Origin: a bacterium | GTDB taxonomy: Bacteria; Bdellovibrionota_G; JALEGL01 | Assembly (NCBI GenBank): GCA_022763185.1 | Contig: JALEGL010000012.1 | Coordinates: 83,317-147,316 of the forward strand | Length of the DNA stretch: 64,000 nucleotides | Direction: 5' to 3' | Shown here: positions 43,934-53,323 of the stretch, in pieces | Position numbering within the stretch: position 1 is the stretch's first letter | Layout of the letters: each line of letters begins with the position of its first letter | Made by a program: the position numbers and the translations under genes | Notes under the pieces: generated by a model | Told to the model about the DNA's origin: nothing | The model's input: the letters and a program-made list of their open reading frames with translations, nothing else | The model's database searches: none

Positions 43934-45334
43934 ATGCTCAAAAATACAGACTATCGTATAGAAAAAGATTCCATGGGAGAAATGCAGGTTCCTAAAAACG
44001 CTTATTATGCGGCACAAACGCAAAGGGCAGTGTTAAATTTTCCTATCAGTTCTTATACCATCCCTAGGGTTATGATTCAGGCTTTGGGAGAAATTAAGAG
44101 AGCCGCAGCCATTGCCAATGCTGAGTTGGGGTGTATCAGTTCTGAACAATCAAAAGCCATAGTTGAAGCGGCAGAACAGGTGATTGCCGGTGAGTTTGAT
44201 GATCAATTTGTGGTGGATATCTTTCAGACTGGGTCTGGGACCTCTTCCAATATGAATACAAACGAAGTAATTTCCAATAGAGCCACAGAAATTTTGGGTG
44301 GAGAAAAAGGCAGTAAGCTGATTCATCCCAACGATCATGTCAACTATGGCCAATCTTCCAATGATGTGTTTCCTACAGCCATGCATATAGCCACCAGTTT
44401 ACACTTTAACAAAGTATTGCTGCCCGCCATGCGGCGCTTGCATACAGCTTTGGATGAAAAAGCCCATGAATTTGATGACATTGTTAAAATTGGTCGGACG
44501 CATTTACAAGACGCAACTCCCATTACAATGGGACAGGTATTTTCAGGCTATGCTTTTCAAGTGCAAGAAGCCATAGAAAGAATAGAACGGGCTTTAATTT
44601 CAATCAGTGAACTGGCTTTGGGCGGAACAGCCGTTGGAACCGGTTTAAATACTAAAGAAGCTTTTCCAAAACACGCCATTGCCGAAATTGCCAAACATAC
44701 ACAGTTACAATTTTCTGAAACTCGCAATCACTTTGCCGCGCAAGCGTGTAAAGATGCCATTGTTGAAGCCAGTGCAGTTTTAAAAGGTTTTGCTGTAAGC
44801 TTCATGAAAATTGCCAATGATATTAGACTTTTGGGCTCAGGACCTCGCTGTGGTATTGGCGAGTTGCTTTTACCCGAAACGCAACCCGGCTCATCGATTA
44901 TGCCAGGCAAAGTCAACCCTGTGATTGCTGAATCGGTTTGCATGGTTTGTGCGCAAGTGATGGGTAACGATGCAGCGGTGACCATGGGTGGTCAAGCCGG
45001 TAACTTTGAGCTCAACGTCATGATGCCCATGATGATTCACAATGTATTGCAAAGCAGTGAGCTTTTGGCCAATTCTTGTCACAACTTTGTAGAGCGTTGT
45101 ATTGATGATTTGGGTGTAAATAAAGAACGCTGTGAAGCCTTGATTGAAGAAAGTTTGGCCATGTGTACCTCATTGGCACCTTTGATTGGCTATGATGAAG
45201 CGGCGGCCATTGCTAAAGAAGCCTATAAAAGTGGTAAAACTGTCCGCGAAGTTGCTTTGGCAAAAAATATTTTGGATGAGACAAAACTTAATGAAGCCTT
45301 AAATCCAAAACGTATGACCCAAAGAGATGCATAA
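43934..45334 (+). CDS. fumC: Fumarate hydratase class II
   Basis: Iron-independent fumarase of the TCA cycle, homotetrameric. 466 residues, the normal length. QTGSGTSSNMNTNEVISN, GRTHLQDATPITMGQ and the family signature GSSIMPGKVNP (mobile loop with the catalytic Ser) are visible. It lies 48 nt downstream of the lyase gene, so it might be read through from the liu operon, but it has space for its own promoter. Yields malate from fumarate. Confidence 0.96.
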   Translation: MLKNTDYRIEKDSMGEMQVPKNAYYAAQTQRAVLNFPISSYTIPRVMIQALGEIKRAAAIANAELGCISSEQSKAIVEAAEQVIAGEFDDQFVVDIFQTGSGTSSNMNTNEVISNRATEILGGEKGSKLIHPNDHVNYGQSSNDVFPTAMHIATSLHFNKVLLPAMRRLHTALDEKAHEFDDIVKIGRTHLQDATPITMGQVFSGYAFQVQEAIERIERALISISELALGGTAVGTGLNTKEAFPKHAIAEIAKHTQLQFSETRNHFAAQACKDAIVEASAVLKGFAVSFMKIANDIRLLGSGPRCGIGELLLPETQPGSSIMPGKVNPVIAESVCMVCAQVMGNDAAVTMGGQAGNFELNVMMPMMIHNVLQSSELLANSCHNFVERCIDDLGVNKERCEALIEESLAMCTSLAPLIGYDEAAAIAKEAYKSGKTVREVALAKNILDETKLNEALNPKRMTQRDA

Positions 45335-45350
45335 AATAAAGGAGTGAAGC

Positions 45351-45836
45351 ATGCCCAGTTTTGATATTGTTAACGAGATTGATTTTTCTGAAATAGATAA
45401 TGCCTTAAATCAGGCCAATAGAGAGTTAACCCAGCGTTTTGATTTTAAAGGCAGTAATACAAGCATAGAACGTAAAGATAAAGAAATCATGGTCAACTCG
45501 GCAGATGATTATAAAGTTCAAGCTGCGGTTGATGTTTTACAGGCTAAATTAGCTAAAAGAAGCGTTTCGTTAAAGTCTTTGGAACTAGGAAGGGTTGAAC
45601 CTGCCGGTGGTGGGAGAGCCAAACAAAACATTAAAGTGGTAGAAGGCATTGATAAAGAAAAAGCCAAAGAATTGGTTAAAAAAATCAAAGATTCTAAATT
45701 GAAAGTACAAGCGTCTATTCAAGGTGAAGCTGTGCGGGTCACAGGAAAAAAACGCGACGATCTCCAAGACGTGATTGCCTTATTAAAAGGTTTAGATTTT
45801 AGTTTGCCACTGCAATTTAATAATTTCAGAGATTGA
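45351..45836 (+). CDS. yajQ: YajQ-family cyclic-di-GMP / nucleotide-binding protein
   Basis: 161 residues, full family length. Start MPSFDIVNEIDFSEIDNALNQ and the pattern ELTQRFDFKGSNTSIERKDKEI are YajQ signatures; the C-terminal half has KIKDSKLKVQASIQGEAVRVTGKKRDDLQ. Family members bind cyclic di-GMP and modulate transcription factors in Xanthomonas; role here untested. Strong RBS (AAAGGAGTGAAGC), 16 nt after fumC, so co-transcribed with it. Confidence 0.93.
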   Translation: MPSFDIVNEIDFSEIDNALNQANRELTQRFDFKGSNTSIERKDKEIMVNSADDYKVQAAVDVLQAKLAKRSVSLKSLELGRVEPAGGGRAKQNIKVVEGIDKEKAKELVKKIKDSKLKVQASIQGEAVRVTGKKRDDLQDVIALLKGLDFSLPLQFNNFRD

Positions 45837-45945
45837 ATACTGCTGCTAAGCGGCTGCTTAAAATTGACTCAAAATCAAAACCAAACTTTGCTCACTGCTT
45901 AAATATAAGCAGAGGAGCTATAGTGATAATCAGCACTTATATGTA

Positions 45946-45962
45946 TGGCATATAAGTTGCTT
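45946..45962 (+). promoter_or_regulatory. Sigma-54 promoter
   Basis: TGGCAT-ATAAG-TTGCTT, a clean core match. Start predicted near 45972, 46 nt before the lipoprotein ATG at 46018. No TGCANNNNTTKCATAG dyad was found in the 100 nt before it. Confidence 0.82.
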
Positions 45963-46017
45963 TAACAAACCTTGTCCATTGTTAGATAATCTAAATTTCA
46001 TTGAGCTCGAGGTTGAA

Positions 46018-46752
46018 ATGAATACAATCAAAATATTTAGTTTTAGTGTTAGTATGCTTCTAAGCGGTATACTCATCATGGCATGTGGTAGCACTAGTAT
46101 AAGCACAATGTCAGCAGATTCTTATGTTGCCTATCATCACCCTGATGAAGTCTCTGCCTACTACACTATTAATGATGGTTTTTCTCCTTACACGCGTCAA
46201 GCAGCTGTCATTGTTAGGTTTAGTAAAGATGGACAAGGTTTAAGGTACGATGAAAGCACAAAGATTTATGCCAATGGCATTGAACTTCCATTTATTGACC
46301 AAGGCTACATGCGCTACAGTGCATTTATTCCTTTGGATGAACAAGCTTCAACAATTACAATCACAACCGTAAAGTCTGGTGGATCGATCAGCAACGAAGT
46401 CATTGAACTGGCACAAAGGGTTTCGCTCACAGAATACAGCCATAATGATACCGCACCAGATTTACTCAACTCTACCTTGGTTATCAATTATTCACCTGCG
46501 GTGAACACCGATAGTAATATTAATGTGGGTGGAGGAGAGTGCTCTAATCATTACGATACGCCTTCTGAATCACAAGGCAGTGTTAGTTTTAATTCTAATG
46601 ATTTAAATACGCAAGACTTAAACAATTATACTTCAGGAGAAAAAATTCACTTTAGAATCCGAAACCAAAAACTCATGCCACCTCCACAGGGCTTTTCAAG
46701 AGGCCATATTGAAAGCAATGGTTTTACCACCTTTGACTTGATTGTGCCGTAA
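46018..46752 (+). CDS. Lipoprotein of unknown function under sigma-54 control
   Basis: 244 residues from ATG 46018 (GAGGTTGAA upstream; the longer frame to 45979 lacks support). Lipobox IMAC (Cys23). The mature part seems mostly beta: AAVIVRFSKDGQGLRYDESTKI and SAFIPLDEQASTITITTV look like an Ig-like sandwich, then a Ser/Asn-rich tail. No family recognised. Separate from the envelope cluster but with the same promoter class, hence possibly the same regulon. Confidence 0.72.
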   Translation: MNTIKIFSFSVSMLLSGILIMACGSTSISTMSADSYVAYHHPDEVSAYYTINDGFSPYTRQAAVIVRFSKDGQGLRYDESTKIYANGIELPFIDQGYMRYSAFIPLDEQASTITITTVKSGGSISNEVIELAQRVSLTEYSHNDTAPDLLNSTLVINYSPAVNTDSNINVGGGECSNHYDTPSESQGSVSFNSNDLNTQDLNNYTSGEKIHFRIRNQKLMPPPQGFSRGHIESNGFTTFDLIVP

Positions 46753-46830
46753 GCAATATTGAATAATATAAACCAGCAATAGCTTTAGAGTACAGGTGTA
46801 CCCCTATCCTTAAGACTTAGAAGTATATTT

Positions 46831-47436
46831 TTAGGGGCTAATTTTTGTTTTAATGGCTTGAGCAAGTTCAAGTCTATCTTGAATGGTGTGCATACTAAAG
46901 CCATCGTCATTCAACTTCATGCGTGCATATGTTATGGGGTTAACTGTTGTTAGGGTGTCGGGCTGATTTATTTTGTTAAGCATGGCATTTGATTCACATG
47001 CTTTTTGAATGCCCCAATGCGAGTTGTTTTCTGAGTAATAAGGCATGGGTCTTTGATAAATGTGATCAATCAGTGCCACAACACAGGCTTTGTTTTGATA
47101 AATACCTACATTTTTTTCTTCTGTTTTAATGCATAAAGCAACAGATTCAATGTCCACATCACTGGGGTGATACAAGTGAATCAACGTTAAGCATTGATCT
47201 TGAAAAGCTTGTAAAAACTCTACAAACAACTTTCTTTGTTCCAAGACGGCTGGATTTAAATTTTTAGGCAGCGCCGTGTAACCATGTCCAAGTGCTTTGT
47301 AAGTAGGTGGAGCAAGCTTCTTTTCATAGGCTTGAATTTTTTCTTGTTGGTATTTTTTTTGTCTGTCACAAGCTGTCGTGAGACTGAAAACTAAGATAAG
47401 CAGAAAAATATTTAAATAATTTGAATATAAATGCAT
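46831..47436 (-). CDS. Lipoprotein of unknown function
   Basis: 201 residues if started at ATG 47436, which gives a proper signal peptide and lipobox LTTAC (Cys23); 19 further in-frame codons upstream do not. The mature part is helical and Cys-containing (FQDQCLTLIHLYHP; SVALCIKTEE; KACVVALIDHI; QKACESNAML), so likely two disulfides. No family known to me. Convergent with the gene at 46018; no RBS is obvious. On the minus strand it follows the 2-oxoacid dehydrogenase operon but is separated from it by the terminator at 47465. Confidence 0.65.
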   Translation of the reverse strand: MHLYSNYLNIFLLILVFSLTTACDRQKKYQQEKIQAYEKKLAPPTYKALGHGYTALPKNLNPAVLEQRKLFVEFLQAFQDQCLTLIHLYHPSDVDIESVALCIKTEEKNVGIYQNKACVVALIDHIYQRPMPYYSENNSHWGIQKACESNAMLNKINQPDTLTTVNPITYARMKLNDDGFSMHTIQDRLELAQAIKTKISP

Positions 47437-47464
47437 TTCAATTAAGAATGTTAACCTAAAAAAA

Positions 47465-47491
47465 GAGACCTGCAAAAAATATACAGGCCTC
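47465..47491 (-). terminator. Intrinsic terminator of the 2-oxoacid dehydrogenase operon
   Basis: GAGGCCTG / CAGGTCTC stem (one G-U pair) on the minus strand, followed by a TTTTTTT run, 24 nt downstream of the E1-beta stop. Confidence 0.8.
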
Positions 47492-47514
47492 AATTCATTT
47501 TATTAATAAAAGTA

Positions 47515-48576
47515 TTAAGCTTCCAAACTTAAAAGCTCAGTCATGGCTTTTTCAATGCTATCTTCCTGAGGCACTTGCACTTGTTCAAGTGTCCAAGCCA
47601 AACCTACACCCGGTGTATTTGCACCAGCCAAAAGTTTTGGAGGAGCTTGCAAGTGATAAAAGCAGTCATTGGCTATTCTGCGGATGAGATGTTCACCAAA
47701 GTTAGTGACTTCAGTGTCTTCATTGACCACCAAAACTCTACCGGTTTTTTCTACCGATGTTTTAATGGCATCCCAGTCATAGGGGTAAATGGTGCGTAAG
47801 TCCATGACTTCAATGTCTTCGCTGCCACGATTCTCATTGATTTTTCTAGCAGCATTAACAGCCAAGGGAAGGGTTCTACCATAGCTGATTACCGTCAGTT
47901 TATCACCACTGGTATATTTTTTTGCTCTGCCAATTGGAATTTCCATGACTTCTGTTTTTGGCCACTCGGGTTTCCATTGACTACGATCACCCAAAGGTGC
48001 ATCGATCATTTTAGAAAGCTCTTTCTGATCTTTGGGCGCACCAGGAATCACATCATCTGTTTGGGTACGAATCAATGCCTTAGGATACATAAATAAAACA
48101 GGATTTGGGTCTTTAATGGCTGAAATCAATAAACCATAAGCATCTAAAGGATTTGATACAATGATGACTTTCCACCCCGGCATATGGGTTGCAATTGATT
48201 CAAATGAATGTGAGTGATAGACAGAACCATGTACGCCTGAACCCGTAGGACTCATCACCACCATATCAATGTTAAACTCACCATTGGTGGTCCAACAAGT
48301 ATTGCCGGCCAACTTCATCAAGTCAATGGTGTTAAAAATATAATCCACAAACTGAATTTCAGCAACAGGCTTTTGTTCAGCCAAAGCCAAGCCCATGGCC
48401 ATGCCAATGATACCGCGCTCATCAAGCGGTGAGTTCCAGGCTTTTTCTAAACCTTGCGTGCAAGTAAAGACACCGCCCAAAGGAGGTCCCACATCTTCAC
48501 CAAAAATATCTTGAACACCCAACTGTGTTTCTCCAACATGAAGTGCCATTCTAATGGCTTGTGCGATCGATGCCAT
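47515..48576 (-). CDS. 2-oxoacid dehydrogenase E1 component, beta subunit (branched-chain type)
   Basis: 353 residues. Forms the alpha2-beta2 thiamine-diphosphate enzyme that decarboxylates 2-oxoacids and acylates the lipoyl arm of E2. Typical beta-subunit pieces: FGEDVGPPLGGVFTCTQGL, FVDYIFNTIDLM, SPTGSGVHGSVYHSHSFES with the conserved His, and EDTEVTNFGEHLIRRI. The branched-chain (BKD) rather than pyruvate complex is suggested by the separate alpha/beta layout and the nearby leucine-degradation operon, but pyruvate dehydrogenase is not excluded. 3 nt after the alpha stop. Confidence 0.88.
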   Translation of the reverse strand: MASIAQAIRMALHVGETQLGVQDIFGEDVGPPLGGVFTCTQGLEKAWNSPLDERGIIGMAMGLALAEQKPVAEIQFVDYIFNTIDLMKLAGNTCWTTNGEFNIDMVVMSPTGSGVHGSVYHSHSFESIATHMPGWKVIIVSNPLDAYGLLISAIKDPNPVLFMYPKALIRTQTDDVIPGAPKDQKELSKMIDAPLGDRSQWKPEWPKTEVMEIPIGRAKKYTSGDKLTVISYGRTLPLAVNAARKINENRGSEDIEVMDLRTIYPYDWDAIKTSVEKTGRVLVVNEDTEVTNFGEHLIRRIANDCFYHLQAPPKLLAGANTPGVGLAWTLEQVQVPQEDSIEKAMTELLSLEA

Positions 48577-48579
48577 ATC

Positions 48580-49539
48580 TTACTCCTCCTTAAAGGTGTG
48601 CATGTATACTGAATCAGAAGAAGGTTTTTCTTCTTTTCTCACTTGATCCAAAGCGTCTTTGCATTCTTGATGGGCAGCATCGATAATGCTATCCACTTCT
48701 TTTTTGGTTAATACTTTTTCATCTAAAAGCTTGGCCTTGTAGTTTTCTATACAATCTTCTTGATCATAAACCCTATTGGCCCCAGATGAAGATGAATGAC
48801 CATGTAGTCTTGATACAGATGCTTCAAGACAGAAGGGCTTACGCTCTTTACGAACATAGTCCATGGCTGCTTTAAGTCTTGTATAAGACTCTTCTGGGTC
48901 ATTGCCATTGATGACGTCAGTTTTCATGTTAAACGCTTCTGCTCTTGCTACAATAGATTTGGTGCCATTGACTTCGCTGTAGGGTGTTGAAATCCCAAAG
49001 CGGTTGTTGGTGACCACAATTAACATGGGCAGCTCTTCTTCGGGACGACTTGCCCAAACCAAGCAGGTTGCAAAATCGCCTTCAGCCGTCCCAGCATCAC
49101 CACCTGTTACAATGGTAATCCCTTTTTTACTATTTCTTTGGGCTTTGGCTGTACCAATGGCAAATGAATATTGGGTTTCAATGGGTGCATTCACTGGACA
49201 TACATTCCATTTTTTGATGGCAGGGTGGTTCACAAAGTGACGGCCCCCAGAGTAAGGATCAGTTTTGACACTTGCCATTTGACGAATTAAGCTGATGGGT
49301 TCAGCTCCCATACCGATAATACATCCAGAGCTGCGGTAATGAAAATGGGTATAGTCATAATCAATGCCATAGCCTTTGTTGACCAAGGTGCCTAAAGGAA
49401 CATTAAAGCCTTCTTCACCCGGACCACCAATCCAGAAGTAACCATCTGAGGATTTAGCCATTTTGATCAAGCGCTCTTCCATGGCACGCGTTCTGACCAT
49501 ATTGGTAAACAATTGTTTTTTTAATGCTTTGTCTATCAT
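48580..49539 (-). CDS. 2-oxoacid dehydrogenase E1 component, alpha subunit
   Basis: 319 residues, short for the family. Thiamine-diphosphate motif GGDAGTAEGDFATCLVWAS followed by NNRFGIS (GD-x(n)-NN). HFHYRSSGCIIGMG in the N-terminal part and LHGHSSSSGANRVYD, the phosphorylation-loop region with Ser residues, near 240-255. Partner of the beta subunit encoded 3 nt downstream. Upstream lies the E3 gene with a 6-nt gap, so the complex is encoded E2-E3-E1alpha-E1beta. Confidence 0.88.
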   Translation of the reverse strand: MIDKALKKQLFTNMVRTRAMEERLIKMAKSSDGYFWIGGPGEEGFNVPLGTLVNKGYGIDYDYTHFHYRSSGCIIGMGAEPISLIRQMASVKTDPYSGGRHFVNHPAIKKWNVCPVNAPIETQYSFAIGTAKAQRNSKKGITIVTGGDAGTAEGDFATCLVWASRPEEELPMLIVVTNNRFGISTPYSEVNGTKSIVARAEAFNMKTDVINGNDPEESYTRLKAAMDYVRKERKPFCLEASVSRLHGHSSSSGANRVYDQEDCIENYKAKLLDEKVLTKKEVDSIIDAAHQECKDALDQVRKEEKPSSDSVYMHTFKEE

Positions 49540-49545
49540 GTTAAC

Positions 49546-50964
49546 CTACGATGCTTTTCTATTGTTTTTTTTATTAACCGTATGAATGGCATGACCCAAA
49601 GCGTTTTCAGCAGCTTCCATCAAGCATTCAGATAATGTTGGATGAGGGTGAACCGTTAAAGCGATATCTTCAATAACCGCACCCATTTCAATGGCCAAGG
49701 TTCCTTCTCCAATCAGTTCAGAAACGTGGGCACCAATCATATGTACACCCAAAAGCTTCTCACTGCCTTTTTCTGCAATTACTTTAACAAAACCATCGGT
49801 ATGTCTAGAGGCTAAGGCTCTTCCAGAGGCAGCCATAGGGAATTTACCTGTAAAATAGTCAATCCCTTTTTCTTTTGCTTCTTCTTCGGTCATCCCTACG
49901 CTAGCCACTTCAGGGTCTGTAAAAATAGCGCCAGGCATGGCTCTAACGTCGTAGATTACATTTTTACCGGCAATGACTTCTGCAGCAACAACTCCTTCTT
50001 TAGAGGCTTTATGCGCTAAAAGAGGCGGGCCAGCAATATCACCAATGGCATAGATGTGATCTACATTGGTTTGCAGTTTTTCATTGACGGGTATTTTTCT
50101 GTCAAAGCTAACACCAGCAGCTTCCAGGTTAAGTGAGCTACCGTCTGGCTTTCTGCCCACAGCCAATAGAATAATATCACAGGCTACTTTTTCAGTTTTA
50201 CCATTTTTTTCAATGCTGACCTGTAAGCCGTCTTTACCTTGCTCATAGCCTAAGGCTTTAGAGCTTAAATGAATATCCATTTTTTTCTTTTTGCAGGCTT
50301 TGGCAATTTCTTTGGCAATTTCTTTATCGGTGCCTGGCAAAAGCTGATCGGTCATTTCAACCACACTGACATGTGAGCCAAATTTTTGGTACAGCATGCC
50401 CATTTCAAGACCAATAACGCCACCGCCTATCACCAACATCCTTTTAGGAACTTTTGTCCAATCTAAAGCATCACGTGAGTCCACCACAGCTTTGCCATCT
50501 AAAGCAAAACCAGGTATTTCAATAGGGCTAGAGCCCGCAGCTATAATGGCTTGTTCAAAAGCTAAAGTGCTTGTGCCTTCTGAGCTTTCTAGTTTAAGTT
50601 CATTGGGAGAGGTGAAACTGGCTTTGGCCTTGATGATTTCAACCCCAACATTTTTAGCAAGGCTTGCTACACCAGAGGTTAGCTTTTTAACGACACCGCT
50701 TTTCCATTCCTGGGTTTTATTAAGATCAACCGTTACTGTACCTACATTAAGCCCAATTTCATGTGCTTGCTGCATTTCTTCATACAGTTTGCCGGCACCA
50801 ATTAAAGCTTTAGACGGGATGCACCCCCAGTTTAAACAAACACCGCCAACATTTTCTTTTTCAATTAAACAAACTTTTTTGCCCAGTTGTCCTAAACGAA
50901 TGGCAGCCACATAACCGCCAGGGCCACCGCCAATAACAACTACTTCTGTATTTTTATCACTCAC
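49546..50964 (-). CDS. lpdA: Dihydrolipoyl dehydrogenase (E3)
   Basis: 472 residues. Flavoprotein that reoxidises the dihydrolipoyl arm and passes electrons to NAD. FAD-binding GGGPGGYVAAI, redox disulfide GGVCLNWGCIPSKAL, NAD-binding VIGGGVIGLEMGM, and C-terminal HPHPTLSE with the active-site His. Encoded between E2 and E1, so dedicated to this complex. The usual length and all key residues are present. Confidence 0.95.
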   Translation of the reverse strand: MSDKNTEVVVIGGGPGGYVAAIRLGQLGKKVCLIEKENVGGVCLNWGCIPSKALIGAGKLYEEMQQAHEIGLNVGTVTVDLNKTQEWKSGVVKKLTSGVASLAKNVGVEIIKAKASFTSPNELKLESSEGTSTLAFEQAIIAAGSSPIEIPGFALDGKAVVDSRDALDWTKVPKRMLVIGGGVIGLEMGMLYQKFGSHVSVVEMTDQLLPGTDKEIAKEIAKACKKKKMDIHLSSKALGYEQGKDGLQVSIEKNGKTEKVACDIILLAVGRKPDGSSLNLEAAGVSFDRKIPVNEKLQTNVDHIYAIGDIAGPPLLAHKASKEGVVAAEVIAGKNVIYDVRAMPGAIFTDPEVASVGMTEEEAKEKGIDYFTGKFPMAASGRALASRHTDGFVKVIAEKGSEKLLGVHMIGAHVSELIGEGTLAIEMGAVIEDIALTVHPHPTLSECLMEAAENALGHAIHTVNKKNNRKAS

Positions 50965-50980
50965 GTCTAGTTATCCTTCC

Positions 50981-52291
50981 TTATAGCAACAGTCTGCTAG
51001 GGTTTTCTAAATTTCGGATTACGCTGCTCATAAAGTTAGCGCCCATCATTCCATCAACCACTCTGTGATCAATGGATACAGATAAATTAGCAATTTTTCG
51101 AATCACCATTTCACCATCACGGACAACCACTCGGTCTGCAATTTTGTAAAAGCCCAAAATCCCCACTTGTGGATAATTGATGACTGGTGTGGCCAATAAG
51201 CCACCATCGTTACCCATGCTGGTTAAGGTGAATGTACCGCCCTGTAGTTCTTCTGGAGAAAGCTTATTGTTTCTAGCTTTGTCTGCAAGCTCAACAATTT
51301 CAGCAGCAATTTGTAACAAACCTTTTTGATCAGCATTTTTGATTACCGGCACAATCAAGTCGTCATCTTTGGTCGCAACAGCAACACCAATATTGTAATA
51401 ATGTTTGATGACAATTTCCTGAGTTTCTTCATCCAAACTAGAATTAAGTTTGGGGTACTCCTTTAAGGCACCACAAATAGCTTTAATGATAAATGGTAAG
51501 TAGGTCAGTTTCACACCTTTATCAGCTGCTTCTTGTTTAAGCATGCCACGAACTTTAACCAATTCATCGGCTTCAAGCTCATTAACATGGGTGAAGTGAG
51601 CCGCCGTATTTTTTGAAAGCTGCATGTTTTTGGCAATGGCTTTACGAATACCTCTGAGTTTAATTCTTTCTTCCATTGGGCCATCATGCGTTTGAGGAAC
51701 AAAGCTTGGTGCTGTTTGAGTGGCTGCAGCCGTTGCGGTGTTACCGCCATTGGCAACAAATTGCTCAACATCAGATTTTAAAACTCGGCCATGCTCACCA
51801 GTACCAGGAATAGAGGCTAGAGCAATACCTTGTTCTCGAGCCATTTTTCTTGTAGCGGGTGAGGCCAAAACCAAACCGTCTTTTTCACTGTTTGCGGGCA
51901 TAGAAATAACATTGGAACCATTATCTTTTTTAAGATCTTTTGCGGCTTGCTCAGCTTCTTGTCTGATGGTATCGCCTCCATCAGCTTTATCTTTTAAGTG
52001 ACCCTCAGCTGGTCTGGAATCAGAGTCGCTACTAGAACCTGCAGAAGCACCATCAGTAGCAATCTCAGCCAATAACGAACCCACATCAATGCTTTCACCT
52101 TCAGGAGCAGCATGTTTAACCACTGTGCCCGAAACAGGGGCAGCAATTTCAACAGTGGCTTTATCGGTCATAATTTCAACCAAAGGTTGATCTTCTTTGA
52201 CTGCGTCGCCTTCGGCTACTAGCCATTGAACAATTTCACCTTCATTCACACCTTCGCCAATGTCAGGTAAGTTAAACATATGATTTGCCAT
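50981..52291 (-). CDS. Dihydrolipoyl acyltransferase (E2) of a 2-oxoacid dehydrogenase complex
   Basis: 436 residues. One lipoyl domain (Lys44 in IMTDKATVEIAAP), a flexible Ser/Asp-rich hinge (~90-135), the E1/E3-binding domain (~147-184: ASPATRKMAREQGI, PGTGEHGRVLKSDV), and the catalytic core with HRVVDGMMGA (His/Asp of the HxxxDG motif). MTDKATVEI is more often seen in branched-chain E2 than in pyruvate E2, supporting a BKD-type complex. It overlaps nothing; 23 nt after lipA. Confidence 0.91.
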   Translation of the reverse strand: MANHMFNLPDIGEGVNEGEIVQWLVAEGDAVKEDQPLVEIMTDKATVEIAAPVSGTVVKHAAPEGESIDVGSLLAEIATDGASAGSSSDSDSRPAEGHLKDKADGGDTIRQEAEQAAKDLKKDNGSNVISMPANSEKDGLVLASPATRKMAREQGIALASIPGTGEHGRVLKSDVEQFVANGGNTATAAATQTAPSFVPQTHDGPMEERIKLRGIRKAIAKNMQLSKNTAAHFTHVNELEADELVKVRGMLKQEAADKGVKLTYLPFIIKAICGALKEYPKLNSSLDEETQEIVIKHYYNIGVAVATKDDDLIVPVIKNADQKGLLQIAAEIVELADKARNNKLSPEELQGGTFTLTSMGNDGGLLATPVINYPQVGILGFYKIADRVVVRDGEMVIRKIANLSVSIDHRVVDGMMGANFMSSVIRNLENPSRLLL

Positions 52292-52314
52292 GAGATTTCT
52301 CCTTCTCGTTAGTA

Positions 52315-53283
52315 TTAAATCTGTTGGATAACCGGCAAAGATGTATATTGCTCAGCTTTAATGTCAACAGGATTTGGGTTTTTGTTTAAGTTTTTATGTT
52401 GTTTAATATGCGATTCTATAAAAAATTCAGCCGCTTTATACGAGCTTCTTACCAGCGGACCTGAGGCGACATAAGTAAAACCATAAGTCATGGCCAATTC
52501 TTGGAGTTCTTTGAACTCATCTGGGTGGACAAAACGTTCAACAGGCAAGTGTTTTTTACTGGGTTGTAAGTATTGCCCTAAGGTTAAAAAATCAACCTTA
52601 TGTTTTCTTAAATCTTCAAAAGATTGTTTTAACTCATCCAGTGTTTCACCCAAGCCCAGCATGATAGAGCTCTTGGTATAAATATCATTTGAAAAAGTTT
52701 TAGCTGCACTTAAGACCTCTAAAGACTGTTGGTACCCAGCTTTACGGTCACGGACAGTGGGGGTTAGGCGTTTTACAGTTTCAATATTATGGGCAAAGAC
52801 TTCTGGTTTAGCATTGACAACCGTTTTAACCCCAGCGTGATCACCGCGGAAATCTCCCACCAAACATTCAATCATGGTCTGGGGACAGTTTTTTTTGGCA
52901 TAGCGAATAGTTTTGGCGATATGCGCAGCTCCGCCATCTTGTAAATCATCACGATCAACTGTAGTAAGCACGATATAGTTGAGATTCATGGTTTTTATGG
53001 TTTCAGCCGTGTTAAATGGCTCCATTTCATCTAAAACCCCTTTTGGGTTGCCGCTGTTCACCGCACAAAATCGACAGCCTCGGGTACAGGTATCTCCCAA
53101 AAGCATAATAGTGGCTGTACCACCGTTCCAGCATTCGTTGATGTTAGGACAGAGAGCCTCTTGACAGACCGTAGCCAACTTCTTTTCACGCAACATTTTT
53201 GCAATGTCTTGATAAGATTTGCCACTGGGCGCCTTAATTTTTAACCATTCCGGCTTTCTTTGAAACCGTGATGTTGTCGCCAT
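52315..53283 (-). CDS. lipA: Lipoyl synthase
   Basis: Radical-SAM enzyme that inserts two sulfurs into octanoyl groups on lipoyl domains. 322 residues. Both iron-sulfur motifs are present: auxiliary cluster CQEALCPNINEC (Cx4Cx5C) and radical-SAM CTRGCRFC (Cx3Cx2C); the C-terminal SSYKAAEF holds the conserved Ser-Ser-Tyr. It precedes the E2 gene whose lipoyl domain it would modify. lipB is not in the window. Confidence 0.95.
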   Translation of the reverse strand: MATTSRFQRKPEWLKIKAPSGKSYQDIAKMLREKKLATVCQEALCPNINECWNGGTATIMLLGDTCTRGCRFCAVNSGNPKGVLDEMEPFNTAETIKTMNLNYIVLTTVDRDDLQDGGAAHIAKTIRYAKKNCPQTMIECLVGDFRGDHAGVKTVVNAKPEVFAHNIETVKRLTPTVRDRKAGYQQSLEVLSAAKTFSNDIYTKSSIMLGLGETLDELKQSFEDLRKHKVDFLTLGQYLQPSKKHLPVERFVHPDEFKELQELAMTYGFTYVASGPLVRSSYKAAEFFIESHIKQHKNLNKNPNPVDIKAEQYTSLPVIQQI

Positions 53284-53323
53284 AATATGTAGACCTATAC
53301 ACGCATGAGGAATTTTAGCAAGT

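Noticed and set aside
46801-46836. Inverted repeat CCCCTA / TAGGGG between convergent lipoprotein genes
   Set aside because: The loop of about 25 nt is too long for a terminator and the right arm runs into the coding end of the minus gene.
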